A model generated the notes under the pieces. It was not told the origin of the DNA. It worked only from the letters and a program-made list of their open reading frames with translations, and searched no databases. DNA of 32,369 nt from a virus, in IMG/VR virus record IMGVR_UViG_3300037189_031854, positions 1 to 32,369 of that record; one strand, given 5' to 3'. Positions 1 through 7,909 of this stretch are shown piece after piece. Numbering within the stretch: the stretch's first letter is position 1; the number at the start of each line of letters is the position of its first letter. The translations under genes were made by a program, and so were the position numbers.

Positions 1-429
1 GCCTCTGATCGTCACGTCTCCGCCGTCGCTGTCGCCTGGTCCGAGTCCGTCGCCGCCACGGAGGGTAACCTCACCTGCGTCGGAGTTATCAAATTCCGTG
101 CTACTGTCTCCGCCGTTAATCTCTACATCCCCACTATCGCCATTTCCATGTTGCATACCACCGGAAATGAGTACATCGCCTCCGTCTGCGTCGTCCTCTT
201 CTCCTGCTGTCGCATAACCTTCTCCGCCTCTTATAACTAGATCTCTACCATCCATGGAACTTTCTGTTCCGTTTGGTGCTTTGATAAGTTCTACATTTTC
301 AAGGTCTCCGCTGCCACCATCTATAATTGTTACTAATTCAAGATTAGAATCTTTTACATCTCCATTTAGTATTCTAGATTTTACTCTATCAACCGATCCT
401 GGTCCTGTTCCTTCTGTTGTTTGTGTCAT
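1..429 (-). CDS. Gly/Asp-rich repeat protein, N-terminal part (partial; probable fibre or structural protein)
   Basis: The minus-strand frame opens at an ATG at 429 with a good AAGGAG ribosome site just upstream and stays open to the window edge, giving 143 residues without a stop. After about 60 ordinary residues it becomes a series of short units built on GDVxIxGG (DLVIRGG, GDVLISGG, GDVEINGG, GEVTLRGG, GDVTIRG), spaced about 18 to 25 residues apart and separated by acidic, glycine-rich linkers. Such a periodic beta-strand pattern suits a beta-helix or collagen-like fibre; that role is inferred. The distal part is strikingly GC-rich (43 of the first 60 window bases are G or C) against roughly 25% in the neighbouring gene, pointing to a different origin or strong codon constraint in the repeats. 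Confidence 0.75.
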   Translation of the reverse strand, partial: MTQTTEGTGPGSVDRVKSRILNGDVKDSNLELVTIIDGGSGDLENVELIKAPNGTESSMDGRDLVIRGGEGYATAGEEDDADGGDVLISGGMQHGNGDSGDVEINGGDSSTEFDNSDAGEVTLRGGDGLGPGDSDGGDVTIRG

Positions 430-483
430 ATTTAAACTCCTTTTTAAGTGTTTGGATCAAAATTTTTCTACAAGCCTTTTGTC

Positions 484-512
484 TTGTAATTAAAAGATTT
501 TTGATCTATAAT
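484..512 (+). promoter_or_regulatory. Sigma70-type promoter for the gp46 gene
   Basis: TTGTAA at 484-489 and a perfect TATAAT at 507-512 are separated by 17 bases, the optimal spacing for host sigma70 polymerase. It faces the gp46 gene at 556 and lies in the 126-base divergent gap before the minus-strand repeat protein. This would be an early or middle phage promoter; activity is inferred. Confidence 0.6.
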
Positions 513-555
513 CTATTTAGAATTAATATTGCAATTTTTGTTTGGCTAATCGAAA

Positions 556-2559
556 ATGAAAAATTTAGATTTCAAATACATTTCTGCACAAAACTTTTTG
601 TGCTTCGGTCCCCAAGGTATAGAATTTAATTTTGAAGATTTTTCTAATATTGTTCTAATAAGAGGCAATAATTTAGACATTAAAGAGATCGATGATAAGG
701 TTGCAAGTAATGGCGTTGGAAAAAGTTCTATACCTGAAATCATTGTTTATGCCTTATTTGGTAAAACTATAAAGCATCCTAAAAAAATAACTCATAAAGA
801 TGTAATTAATAATCAAATTGGTAAAAATTTAAAAACGGAAGTTCGATGGGGAGATCTTAGAGTAATTAGAACAAGAAAGCCAGATAGCCTTAGAATTTGG
901 GAAGATCCAAAACATGAGTGGAAAGATGAAACTGAAATTACTTTGGGCGGAATTCCTGCAACCCAAAAGTTAATAGAAGAAAAAATAGGACTTAATTATG
1001 AAACTTTTGTAAATGTTCTTATATTCACTGATAATAATGCGGGCAGCTTTTTAGAATGTGATGCCAATGATAAGAGACAAATAGTAGAAAACTTATTGTC
1101 CTTAGATAAATATAGAAATTTTGCAGATAAAGCCAAAGAGATTAAGAAGGATAAAAAAGACTCGATAAAAAGCGTTTCTTATGAGCATGAAACTCTATCC
1201 GCACAGATAAAACAGATAGAATCTAGATTAGAAACAACAAAAAATCAAGAAAAAGAATGGAATGTTCAAAAGAAAAAAGAAATTAAAGATTTTGAAAACA
1301 AGATAAAAGAATTAAAAGAAAGCCTTTCTTCAACCGATGAGGGTCAAGAAATTTCTTTATACTTAGAATCACAAAAAGAAATTGATTCTATAAATAAAAA
1401 CCTATCTGAGTTAGAAGAAAAACAAAGCGAACTAGAAGAAATAATAAGTTTAGCAAAAGATAAAATAAATCTAACTAATAGAAACTTTAACAGCCTTACA
1501 ATTAAAATAGATAATGTTGACGCTTCTATAGAAAAAATAAAATCTAACATAAAAGATTGTGTAAAAGAAATAAACAAATTTGAAGAAAATAAGGGTTCAA
1601 AGTGTAAGTTTTGCTTAGGAGAGGTATCAGAAGATAATTATAAAAAATATGTATCTGAGATTAGGAAAAAGATACTGGAGCTAGAATCAGAAATATTAAC
1701 TAAAAATAGTGAAAAAGAACGCGTTGTTTCAGAGTCTTCTGATGTAGAGTTGGTGTTGAATAAAATAAATAAAGGTCTACAGTCAGCAAAGTTAAGTTTA
1801 GATAATAATAATACTTTATTAACAAAAAAAAGAAAAAGACTACAAGATTTAAATAAGATTGAAAAGCCGCAAAATAAAAATGTTTCTAATCAAATCATTG
1901 AAGAAAAAATTAATAATCTAGAAGATCAAATAATTAATAAGAATAAAGAACTAAATGAAAGTCCTTTTATTAAAATAATTAATTCTATAAGTGAAGATCT
2001 TATTGAAAATAGAAACATTCTATTCAATAAGAAAAAAGAATTGGAAGAATTAGAAAAAGATTTGCCTTATTATGATTTTTGGGTCACTGCATTTGGAGAT
2101 ACTGGAATAAGGAAATTTGTAATAGATGGCGTAATACCAGCACTAAATTCTAGAATTGCTTATTGGTTACAATTTTTAATAGATGGAAAAACCAAGTTGG
2201 AATTCAATAATGAACTAGAAGAAAAAATAGAAAGAAACCCATCAGATGGAGATCCTTTTGTTTATCATGCTATGAGTGGAGGAGAAAGAAGAAGATTAAA
2301 TCTTGCCGTTTCCCAGGCTTTCGCCTATGTTATGTCTCTAAGTTCAGGAGTTTGTCCATCAATTGTTTTTTTAGATGAAGTCACCACCAATATAGATCCA
2401 ATTGGAGTTTATGGAGTGTATAATATGATTACTGAATTATCCAAGGACAGAAAAGTATTTATAACTACTCATGATCAAAACTTATTAGATTTATTAGAGG
2501 GTTGTGAATTAATAAGATTAGAAAAAAAGGGTGGTTTTACCAAAATAAAAAAAATTTGA
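556..2559 (+). CDS. 46: Recombination/repair ATPase, gp46 (SbcC/Rad50-like)
   Basis: This 667-residue protein has the full SMC/Rad50 layout. The N-terminal ATPase half carries Walker A (GVGKSS, residues 53-58). Long Lys/Glu-rich coiled coils surround a zinc hook CKFC (Cys350, Cys353). The C-terminal half has the ABC signature MSGGE (573-577), Walker B with FLDE (D607, E608) and the H-loop TTHD near 637. In T4 the gp46/gp47 complex resects DNA ends for recombination-dependent replication and helps degrade host DNA. The nuclease partner gp47, often adjacent in relatives, is not in this window. The ATG has no strong Shine-Dalgarno sequence but is the first in a frame that begins with the conserved N-terminal strand. 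A sigma70-like promoter sits upstream. Confidence 0.95.
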   Translation: MKNLDFKYISAQNFLCFGPQGIEFNFEDFSNIVLIRGNNLDIKEIDDKVASNGVGKSSIPEIIVYALFGKTIKHPKKITHKDVINNQIGKNLKTEVRWGDLRVIRTRKPDSLRIWEDPKHEWKDETEITLGGIPATQKLIEEKIGLNYETFVNVLIFTDNNAGSFLECDANDKRQIVENLLSLDKYRNFADKAKEIKKDKKDSIKSVSYEHETLSAQIKQIESRLETTKNQEKEWNVQKKKEIKDFENKIKELKESLSSTDEGQEISLYLESQKEIDSINKNLSELEEKQSELEEIISLAKDKINLTNRNFNSLTIKIDNVDASIEKIKSNIKDCVKEINKFEENKGSKCKFCLGEVSEDNYKKYVSEIRKKILELESEILTKNSEKERVVSESSDVELVLNKINKGLQSAKLSLDNNNTLLTKKRKRLQDLNKIEKPQNKNVSNQIIEEKINNLEDQIINKNKELNESPFIKIINSISEDLIENRNILFNKKKELEELEKDLPYYDFWVTAFGDTGIRKFVIDGVIPALNSRIAYWLQFLIDGKTKLEFNNELEEKIERNPSDGDPFVYHAMSGGERRRLNLAVSQAFAYVMSLSSGVCPSIVFLDEVTTNIDPIGVYGVYNMITELSKDRKVFITTHDQNLLDLLEGCELIRLEKKGGFTKIKKI

Positions 2560-2622
2560 AAAATTTTTTTTATCAAACTTAGATATACCTACAAACATAT
2601 TTTAAACTAGCCAGGAGATTTT

Positions 2623-3594
2623 ATGATTTTTGATGAGCAAATTAGTCGCAAGCCTGACCAATACCCATGGACGCAAGAGTTTATCTCTTCTATGCATAAT
2701 GGATTTTGGACAGATAAAGAATTTTCTTTTCAAAGTGACGTTCAAGACTTTAGAGTTTCTCTTACAGATCAAGAGAGAGAAATAATTACTAGAGCACTTG
2801 CTACTATTGGCCAACTTGAAATTTCGGTCAAGAAATTTTGGGCGAAAATTGGCGATAATTTGCCGCACCCTTCTATCAATGACATGGGCTACGTTATGGC
2901 AAATACCGAGGTTATTCACGGAGACGCTTATGAACGTCTACTTGAAGTTCTTGGAATAGATGATGCTTTTGATAATATATTGGAACTAGATATTATTAAG
3001 GGAAGAGTAAATTACTTAAGAAAGCATCTGCGCAGATTCCACACAGATAATAAAAAGCAATTTATTTATTCCTTGATACTTTTCACTTTGTTCGTTGAGA
3101 ACATAGCTCTATTCTCGCAATTCTATACAATAAGCTGGTTTGGAAGGTACAGAAATTTATTGAAAGACACAAACAAACAAGTAGAATATACTTCGAGAGA
3201 AGAAAATCTACACGCAATGATTGGGATGAAGATCATTAATGTTATCAGAAAAGAATACCCAGAATTATTTGATAAAGAATTAGAAGAAAAAATAATTAGC
3301 GAAGCAAAAGAAGCAGTTAGTCATGAAATGAAAATAGTAGAATGGATTGTAAATGGACACAAAGCTGAAAAACTTAGTTCAGAGATACTTAAAGAATTTA
3401 TAAAAAATAGAATGAATGAATCTTTAAAGCAGATCGGCTATAATGAAATTTTCGATGTAAATAGAGAATTATTGTCAAAAACAGTTTGGTTTGACGAGCA
3501 GGTTTTAGGAAACAACATGTCAGATTTCTTTCATTCTCGTCCAACCGAATACAGCAAAAAATCTCAAAGTTTTTCTGAAGAAGATTTATTTTGA
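2623..3594 (+). CDS. nrdB: Class I ribonucleotide reductase small subunit (R2)
   Basis: This is the radical-generating subunit that partners NrdA to make dNDPs. The ferritin-like helices show all six metal ligands: E65, E96, H99, E160, E194 and H197. Spacings match E. coli R2 for the first pair (31 residues) and the fourth/fifth pair (34 residues). The radical tyrosine is present as Y103 in EVIHGDAY. The first ligand is Glu where E. coli and T4 have Asp. At 323 residues it is shorter than E. coli R2 (376). The acidic, Phe-ending tail (EEDLF) fits the R1-docking peptide. AGGAGA seven bases before the ATG is a strong ribosome site. nrdA follows 70 bases downstream. Confidence 0.97.
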   Translation: MIFDEQISRKPDQYPWTQEFISSMHNGFWTDKEFSFQSDVQDFRVSLTDQEREIITRALATIGQLEISVKKFWAKIGDNLPHPSINDMGYVMANTEVIHGDAYERLLEVLGIDDAFDNILELDIIKGRVNYLRKHLRRFHTDNKKQFIYSLILFTLFVENIALFSQFYTISWFGRYRNLLKDTNKQVEYTSREENLHAMIGMKIINVIRKEYPELFDKELEEKIISEAKEAVSHEMKIVEWIVNGHKAEKLSSEILKEFIKNRMNESLKQIGYNEIFDVNRELLSKTVWFDEQVLGNNMSDFFHSRPTEYSKKSQSFSEEDLF

Positions 3595-3624
3595 TTGTTG
3601 CCTGTTTTTTCTGTTTTTTTTGTG

Positions 3625-3630
3625 TATAAT
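3625..3630 (+). promoter_or_regulatory. Possible -10 element upstream of nrdA
   Basis: A perfect TATAAT lies in the T-rich gap between nrdB and nrdA, about 34 bases before the nrdA ATG. The -35 position (around 3602-3607) holds only a poor match, so use by sigma70 would need an activator, as with T4 middle promoters. Tentative. Confidence 0.3.
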
Positions 3631-3664
3631 GCCTATTCTCATCAACAATTTTATTAAGTAAAAA

Positions 3665-5314
3665 ATGAACAAAGAATATTATTGGCTCAACAGCCACAGC
3701 CGCCTTTTTTTGGAAAGAGGATATCTAGAAGAGGGCGTTACGCCAGAGGCTAGAATCAAACAAATTGCAGATAATGCAGAGAAAATTCTTAAATTAAAAG
3801 GTTTCTCTGATAAGTTTCAAAATTATATGGCAAAGGGCTTTTACAGCCTTGCTACGCCTGTTTGGACTAATTTTGGCAATAATCGGGGGCTTCCGGTTAG
3901 TTGCTTCGGCAGCTTCATTCAAGATAAGATGGAAGAAATATTAACTAAAGCTGCGGAAGTTGGAATGATGAGCAAGTTAGGCGGAGGGACATCAGGTTAT
4001 TTTGGATCCTTGAGACCAAGAGGAACCAAGATTAGTGTTGGTGGAGAAAGTAGCGGTGCTGTTCATTTTATGGAAATTTATGACAAAGTCGCAGATGTAA
4101 TTAGCCAAGGAAGCGCCAGAAGAGGCTCGTTTGCTGCCTACATGCCAATAGAGCACAATGATATAGAAGAATTTCTTCAAATTAGATCTGAAGGGCATTC
4201 TATACAAAATATGAGCATTGGAGTTACCGTTACTGATGAGTTTATGGAGGGACTAATAAATGGAGATAAAGATAAAAGAAAAATATGGGCGAAGGTAATT
4301 CAAAAAAGATTTGAAACTGGTTATCCTTATATAATGTTTGTTGATACAACTAACAAACAAGCTCCACAAGTTTATAAAGATAAAAATTTAAAAATAAAAA
4401 GTTCAAATTTATGTTCTGAAATTCAACTTTTTTCTGATGAAAAAAACTCTTTTGTATGTGTTTTATCAAGTCTTAATTTGCTTCATTGGGATGAGATCAA
4501 AGACACCGATGCTGTAGAAACTTTAGTTTATTTTCTTGATGCTGTTAACGAAGAATTTATTGATAAAACAAAAAATGTAAAGTACATGGAAGCCGCCCAT
4601 AATTTTGCTAAAGCTCAAAGAGCTTTAGGAATGGGAGTTTTGGGTTGGCATTCTTTGTTGCAATCTAAAATGATTGCATTTGAATCAATGGAAGCAAAGT
4701 ATTTGAATGTTGATGTTTGGAAGATAATCAGAGAGAGAGCTGATAATGCAACCGAATCTTTGGCGAAAGAGTACGGAGAGCCAGAACTTCTAAAAGGCTA
4801 TGGAAGAAGAAATGTGACCACTTTGGCTGTCGCCCCTACAACTTCAAGCAGTTTTATTTTAGGTCAAGTAAGCCCTTCTATAGAGCCGCTCAATTCTAAT
4901 TATTTTGTAAAAAATTTAGCCAAGGGCAAATTCACTTATAAAAATCCCTTCCTTAAAGAAATTCTTAAAAAATATGAAAAAAACAATGATGAAGTTTGGA
5001 AAAGCATATTGGTAAAGGGAGGGTCGGTCCAACACTTAGATTTCTTATCGGAACAAGAGAAAAATGTTTTTAAAACTTTTGGAGAAATCAGCCAGAAAGA
5101 AATTGTCATTCAAGCGGCCCAACGTCAGAAGCATATCGATCAATCTCAGTCACTAAATCTAATGATTCCTCCAAATACATCTCCAAAAGAAGTTAATTCT
5201 TTGTTGATTGAAGGTTGGGAAATGGGTGTTAAAACTTTCTACTATCAAAGAAGTGCAAATCCTGCTCAAGAATTAGCTAGATCCATTCTCACCTGCTCTT
5301 CTTGTGAGGCCTAA
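3665..5314 (+). CDS. nrdA: Class I ribonucleotide reductase large subunit (R1)
   Basis: This catalytic subunit reduces ribonucleotides. The active-site pieces are all visible: redox cysteines C80 (PVSCFGS) and C265, the N248-x-C250-x-E252 triad in NLCSE, the radical-transfer tyrosine pair Y526-Y527, and the C-terminal thioredoxin-accepting C544-x-x-C547 two residues from the end. At 549 residues it is much shorter than E. coli NrdA (761). It begins directly in the helical domain, so the N-terminal ATP-cone that mediates dATP shut-off is absent. The enzyme should therefore escape overall activity inhibition. It follows nrdB, and a GTG-started HAD gene begins two bases after its stop. Confidence 0.97.
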   Translation: MNKEYYWLNSHSRLFLERGYLEEGVTPEARIKQIADNAEKILKLKGFSDKFQNYMAKGFYSLATPVWTNFGNNRGLPVSCFGSFIQDKMEEILTKAAEVGMMSKLGGGTSGYFGSLRPRGTKISVGGESSGAVHFMEIYDKVADVISQGSARRGSFAAYMPIEHNDIEEFLQIRSEGHSIQNMSIGVTVTDEFMEGLINGDKDKRKIWAKVIQKRFETGYPYIMFVDTTNKQAPQVYKDKNLKIKSSNLCSEIQLFSDEKNSFVCVLSSLNLLHWDEIKDTDAVETLVYFLDAVNEEFIDKTKNVKYMEAAHNFAKAQRALGMGVLGWHSLLQSKMIAFESMEAKYLNVDVWKIIRERADNATESLAKEYGEPELLKGYGRRNVTTLAVAPTTSSSFILGQVSPSIEPLNSNYFVKNLAKGKFTYKNPFLKEILKKYEKNNDEVWKSILVKGGSVQHLDFLSEQEKNVFKTFGEISQKEIVIQAAQRQKHIDQSQSLNLMIPPNTSPKEVNSLLIEGWEMGVKTFYYQRSANPAQELARSILTCSSCEA

Positions 5315-5316
5315 AA

Positions 5317-5670
5317 GTGGTTGACAATAGAAAAACCTGGTTCTTAGACTTTGACGGCACCCTTGTTGCTCAAAAAAGCTACCACGGAGATGTAGATGAA
5401 ATTTTACCCACCACAATCGATTTCTTTAATACAATAATAAAAAATGACGATTTTGTAATCATTACGACAGGAAGAGAAGAAGCAAATCATAAAAATCGAA
5501 TTGAAAGTTTTATGAAAAAATTCAATCTTCGTTATGATCTAATTATATGCAATCTGCCAACAGGTCCAAGAATTGTAATAAATGACACGAAACCGGATGG
5601 ATCTATAACTGCCTACTCATACAGCATTCAAAGAGATAAGGGTATAAATTTAGAAGAAATTAATATATGA
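5317..5670 (+). CDS. HAD-superfamily phosphohydrolase
   Basis: This 117-residue protein begins with motif I, FLDFDGTLV (nucleophile D11, acid/base D13), has a TTGR segment near residue 50 in the motif II position, and ends the core with an INDTKPDGS stretch like motif III/IV. It is a minimal HAD fold without a clear cap. The start is GTG, since no in-frame ATG precedes motif I; it lies two bases after the nrdA stop, which suggests translational coupling. Its last codons overlap the dUTPase start by four bases. Sandwiched between RNR and dUTPase, a role in nucleotide metabolism or DNA 3'-phosphate removal is plausible but unproven. Confidence 0.75.
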   Translation: MVDNRKTWFLDFDGTLVAQKSYHGDVDEILPTTIDFFNTIIKNDDFVIITTGREEANHKNRIESFMKKFNLRYDLIICNLPTGPRIVINDTKPDGSITAYSYSIQRDKGINLEEINI

Positions 5671-6086
5671 AAATAAAATTTTTATCAAAAGAAGCAAAGA
5701 TTCCAATGAGAGCAAACCCGTCAGACGCGGGAGCGGATCTTTGTTCTGTTGAAGATTTCATTTTAAATCCTCTTGAAAGAAAAGCAATTTCAACAGGCAT
5801 CTCATTAGAGATTCCAGAAGGTCATTACGGCAGAATAGCTCCAAGATCTGGACTTGCTTACAAGAATGGAATTGATGTTCTGGCAGGAGTTGTAGATAGT
5901 TCCTATAGAGGAGAAATTAAAGTAATTTTATTCAATACAGACAAAGAAAATTATTTTAAAATTAATATTGGTGATAGAATCGCACAATTAATAATTGAAA
6001 AGCATTTTAATTTTGAGTTTGAAATTGTCGAAGATCTTTCGTATACTCAAAGAGGCGAAGGAGGTTTTGGCTCTACTGGAACTTAA
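5667..6086 (+). CDS. dut: dUTP pyrophosphatase (trimeric dUTPase)
   Basis: This enzyme hydrolyses dUTP to dUMP, keeping uracil out of DNA and feeding thymidylate synthesis. All five signature motifs occur in order: I DAGADL, II PRSGLA, III GVVDSSYRGE with the catalytic Asp, IV GDRIAQLI and V RGEGGFGSTG at the C-terminus. The length of 139 residues is typical of the homotrimeric family. The ATG overlaps the stop of the HAD gene (ATGA). The context is a plus-strand nucleotide-metabolism operon with nrdB and nrdA. Confidence 0.97.
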   Translation: MKIKFLSKEAKIPMRANPSDAGADLCSVEDFILNPLERKAISTGISLEIPEGHYGRIAPRSGLAYKNGIDVLAGVVDSSYRGEIKVILFNTDKENYFKINIGDRIAQLIIEKHFNFEFEIVEDLSYTQRGEGGFGSTGT

Positions 6087-6089
6087 ATA

Positions 6090-6485
6090 ATGAAGAAAAT
6101 TAAAATAAATTTCAAAGCAGAGAAAAAAGATAAAAAAAAGTCTGATAATTGCCCAATATGTGGCCAATACATGGACTTATGTGTAATTTCTCATAAAAAT
6201 AAACCTTTTGTAGACAATAGGCTTTATCCGAAAATTTGTTTTACTTGTTATTGCGTTCCCAAAGTATCCGATCAAAAATATGATGAAAATGGATATATAA
6301 AAGAAGAAATAGATTTAGAATATAGTCATAAAAATCTCTATAAGCCTGAAGATTTGCTGCTCAAAGGATCAGCAGAAAATATTCATCAAGCAACAAAATC
6401 TTACAAAGCGGTTAAAAATTTGCAAATAGAAAAGCAAATTAAAAATAAAACTAAACCTAAACTCGAATGTTATATCAATCACTAA
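6090..6485 (+). CDS. Small zinc-binding protein, unknown function
   Basis: A 131-residue protein that I do not recognise. A lysine-rich N-terminus is followed by two Cys pairs, C21-x-x-C24 (CPIC) and C50-x-x-C53 (CFTC, with another Cys at 55), spaced as in a zinc ribbon. The C-terminal half is Lys/Asn-rich and probably helical. It starts three bases after the dut stop and ends one base before the next gene, so it is co-transcribed with the nucleotide-metabolism genes. Nucleic-acid or protein binding is possible. Confidence 0.6.
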   Translation: MKKIKINFKAEKKDKKKSDNCPICGQYMDLCVISHKNKPFVDNRLYPKICFTCYCVPKVSDQKYDENGYIKEEIDLEYSHKNLYKPEDLLLKGSAENIHQATKSYKAVKNLQIEKQIKNKTKPKLECYINH

Positions 6486-6486
6486 T

Positions 6487-6846
6487 ATGGAATTTAAAAA
6501 TTACTTAATAATTGAAAACCAAGTTTTATTTTCTCAAAGACTTGGGGATATAATGAACTCTATTCAAGATTTGACTCAAGATCCCGTTGCACTCGGAAAA
6601 GATAAAAAAGCAAAAGAAATAGTTAATCAAATAAGAGCAAGACTGCTCAGAACCAAGTGGAATTCAAAATTAGGGGCAAATCTAAAGACCCTTCAGAATT
6701 GTGCCGCTAATATTTCTATGAGTCTAGATCCAAAAAGAGAGAACAGGCCAGACTTAAATTCTGTTTTATCTTCTTGTCTCTCAACTCTCAAGCAAATGTC
6801 TTCTAAATTAGACGCTCCTATAAATAATATAGGTTCTCCGGAATGA
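6487..6846 (+). CDS. Hypothetical alpha-helical protein
   Basis: An unrecognised 119-residue protein, probably mostly helical, with no Cys cluster, signal peptide or membrane segment. It opens MEFKNYLIIENQ, a beginning reminiscent of phage proteins cleaved or assembled in virions, but there is no firm evidence for that. Its frame is open between tightly packed neighbours (one base from the upstream stop) and it sits 13 bases before the amidotransferase start, supporting it as real. Confidence 0.5.
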   Translation: MEFKNYLIIENQVLFSQRLGDIMNSIQDLTQDPVALGKDKKAKEIVNQIRARLLRTKWNSKLGANLKTLQNCAANISMSLDPKRENRPDLNSVLSSCLSTLKQMSSKLDAPINNIGSPE

Positions 6847-6859
6847 ATAGAGGTGTTTT

Positions 6860-7897
6860 ATTTGTGGCATAGCAGGTTTTATAGGTAATTCAAAAGATCC
6901 TGATGTTAGCTTTAGAATAATATCAAATTTATTTGATAATTTAGAAATTAGGGGCAAAGATGCGTCTGGTTTTTGGGGATCAAATAAAAATAATAAAATT
7001 CTTTATCATAAAGAACCAACTCGTTCTTCCAATTTTGTAAATAAAAATATTTGGAAAAATATCAAAGATCTAAATCCAAATTTGCTTTTATGTCATGCTA
7101 GGGAGGCTTCTTCTGGCTCTGGTCTTCCAAGAGATAATAAGAATAATCATCCTTTTGTAAATGAAGACTTATCTATCGCTTTAATTCACAATGGCAGAGT
7201 TCCAAATCATGTTTATAATTTTTTGAAAAATAAATATGAAGTTCACACATTATGCGATTCTGAAATTTTATTAAGATTATTTCAAAGTGGATTTTATAAA
7301 AATGAAGAAAAAATAGAAAATAGATTATTGGGAATCAATAATCTATGGTCAATGGCTTGTGAGTCGCATATGGCTGTAGCTATTGGCGAATTGAGCAAAG
7401 AAGAAAAGAGATTGTGGCTATTTAGAAATGAACATCGTTCTTTATTTTATGTTGACATGATGGATTTACTAGGGCAAGTTTTCTTTGTCTCCACCGCAGA
7501 AATTTGGAGCGATTCAACAAGAGAATTCAATTTTGATTGCGAAGCGGCACAGTTACCAACCGACGAAGTTTGGCTATTTGAATTGTCAGAAGAATTAAAA
7601 ATTAATAAATTTGATATAATATCAGAAGAAATTGATAATTGGATCGAAGATGGCAATTTTTTAAATTTTGAAAAACCTAAGCTTACTAATAAAATATATA
7701 CTAATTTAAATTTAGAAGAGCAATGTGAAGATTTTTCTCTTGAAAATTATAATTTAGCAAAATATAAAGTAGCAGAAATAATTAATTATTCTTATGAATT
7801 AGAATCAATTATCGAAAATAGCTCAGATTATGATTTTTTAATAGATAACATCAAGGAGTTAGAAAAAATATTTTTAAATATTTTAAATAAAAGTTGA
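6860..7897 (+). CDS. Class II glutamine amidotransferase with apparent ATT start
   Basis: Read from the ATT at 6860, the protein begins [M]CGIAGFIG, the N-terminal-nucleophile glutaminase signature with Cys2 as nucleophile. R81 in HAR, the oxyanion pair N111-G112 (HNGR) and D133 (CDSE) follow at spacings like GlmS (Cys1, Arg73, Asn98-Gly99, Asp123). It would hydrolyse glutamine and pass ammonia to an acceptor. The 345 residues comprise about 200 of glutaminase and a C-terminal part that I do not recognise; no full asparagine-synthetase or GlmS isomerase domain is visible. An in-frame TAG at 6848 leaves only AGG, TGT, TTT and ATT before Cys2, so no ATG, GTG or TTG is available. AGAGG lies six bases before ATT, a good ribosome site. 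A downstream TTG at 7082 would delete the catalytic Cys. Confidence 0.85.
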   Translation: MCGIAGFIGNSKDPDVSFRIISNLFDNLEIRGKDASGFWGSNKNNKILYHKEPTRSSNFVNKNIWKNIKDLNPNLLLCHAREASSGSGLPRDNKNNHPFVNEDLSIALIHNGRVPNHVYNFLKNKYEVHTLCDSEILLRLFQSGFYKNEEKIENRLLGINNLWSMACESHMAVAIGELSKEEKRLWLFRNEHRSLFYVDMMDLLGQVFFVSTAEIWSDSTREFNFDCEAAQLPTDEVWLFELSEELKINKFDIISEEIDNWIEDGNFLNFEKPKLTNKIYTNLNLEEQCEDFSLENYNLAKYKVAEIINYSYELESIIENSSDYDFLIDNIKELEKIFLNILNKS

Positions 7898-7909
7898 CTA
7901 TTTTAGTTC

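Noticed and set aside
254-629. Two overlapping plus-strand frames of 79 and 70 residues
   Set aside because: They lie antisense to the minus-strand repeat protein and across the promoter region of gp46. The minus frame has a good ribosome site and repeats, so these are shadows.
5643-5650. TATAAATT on the plus strand before dUTPase as a late promoter
   Set aside because: It lies inside the HAD gene in an operon of nucleotide-metabolism genes that should be early or middle; such near matches are expected by chance in AT-rich DNA.
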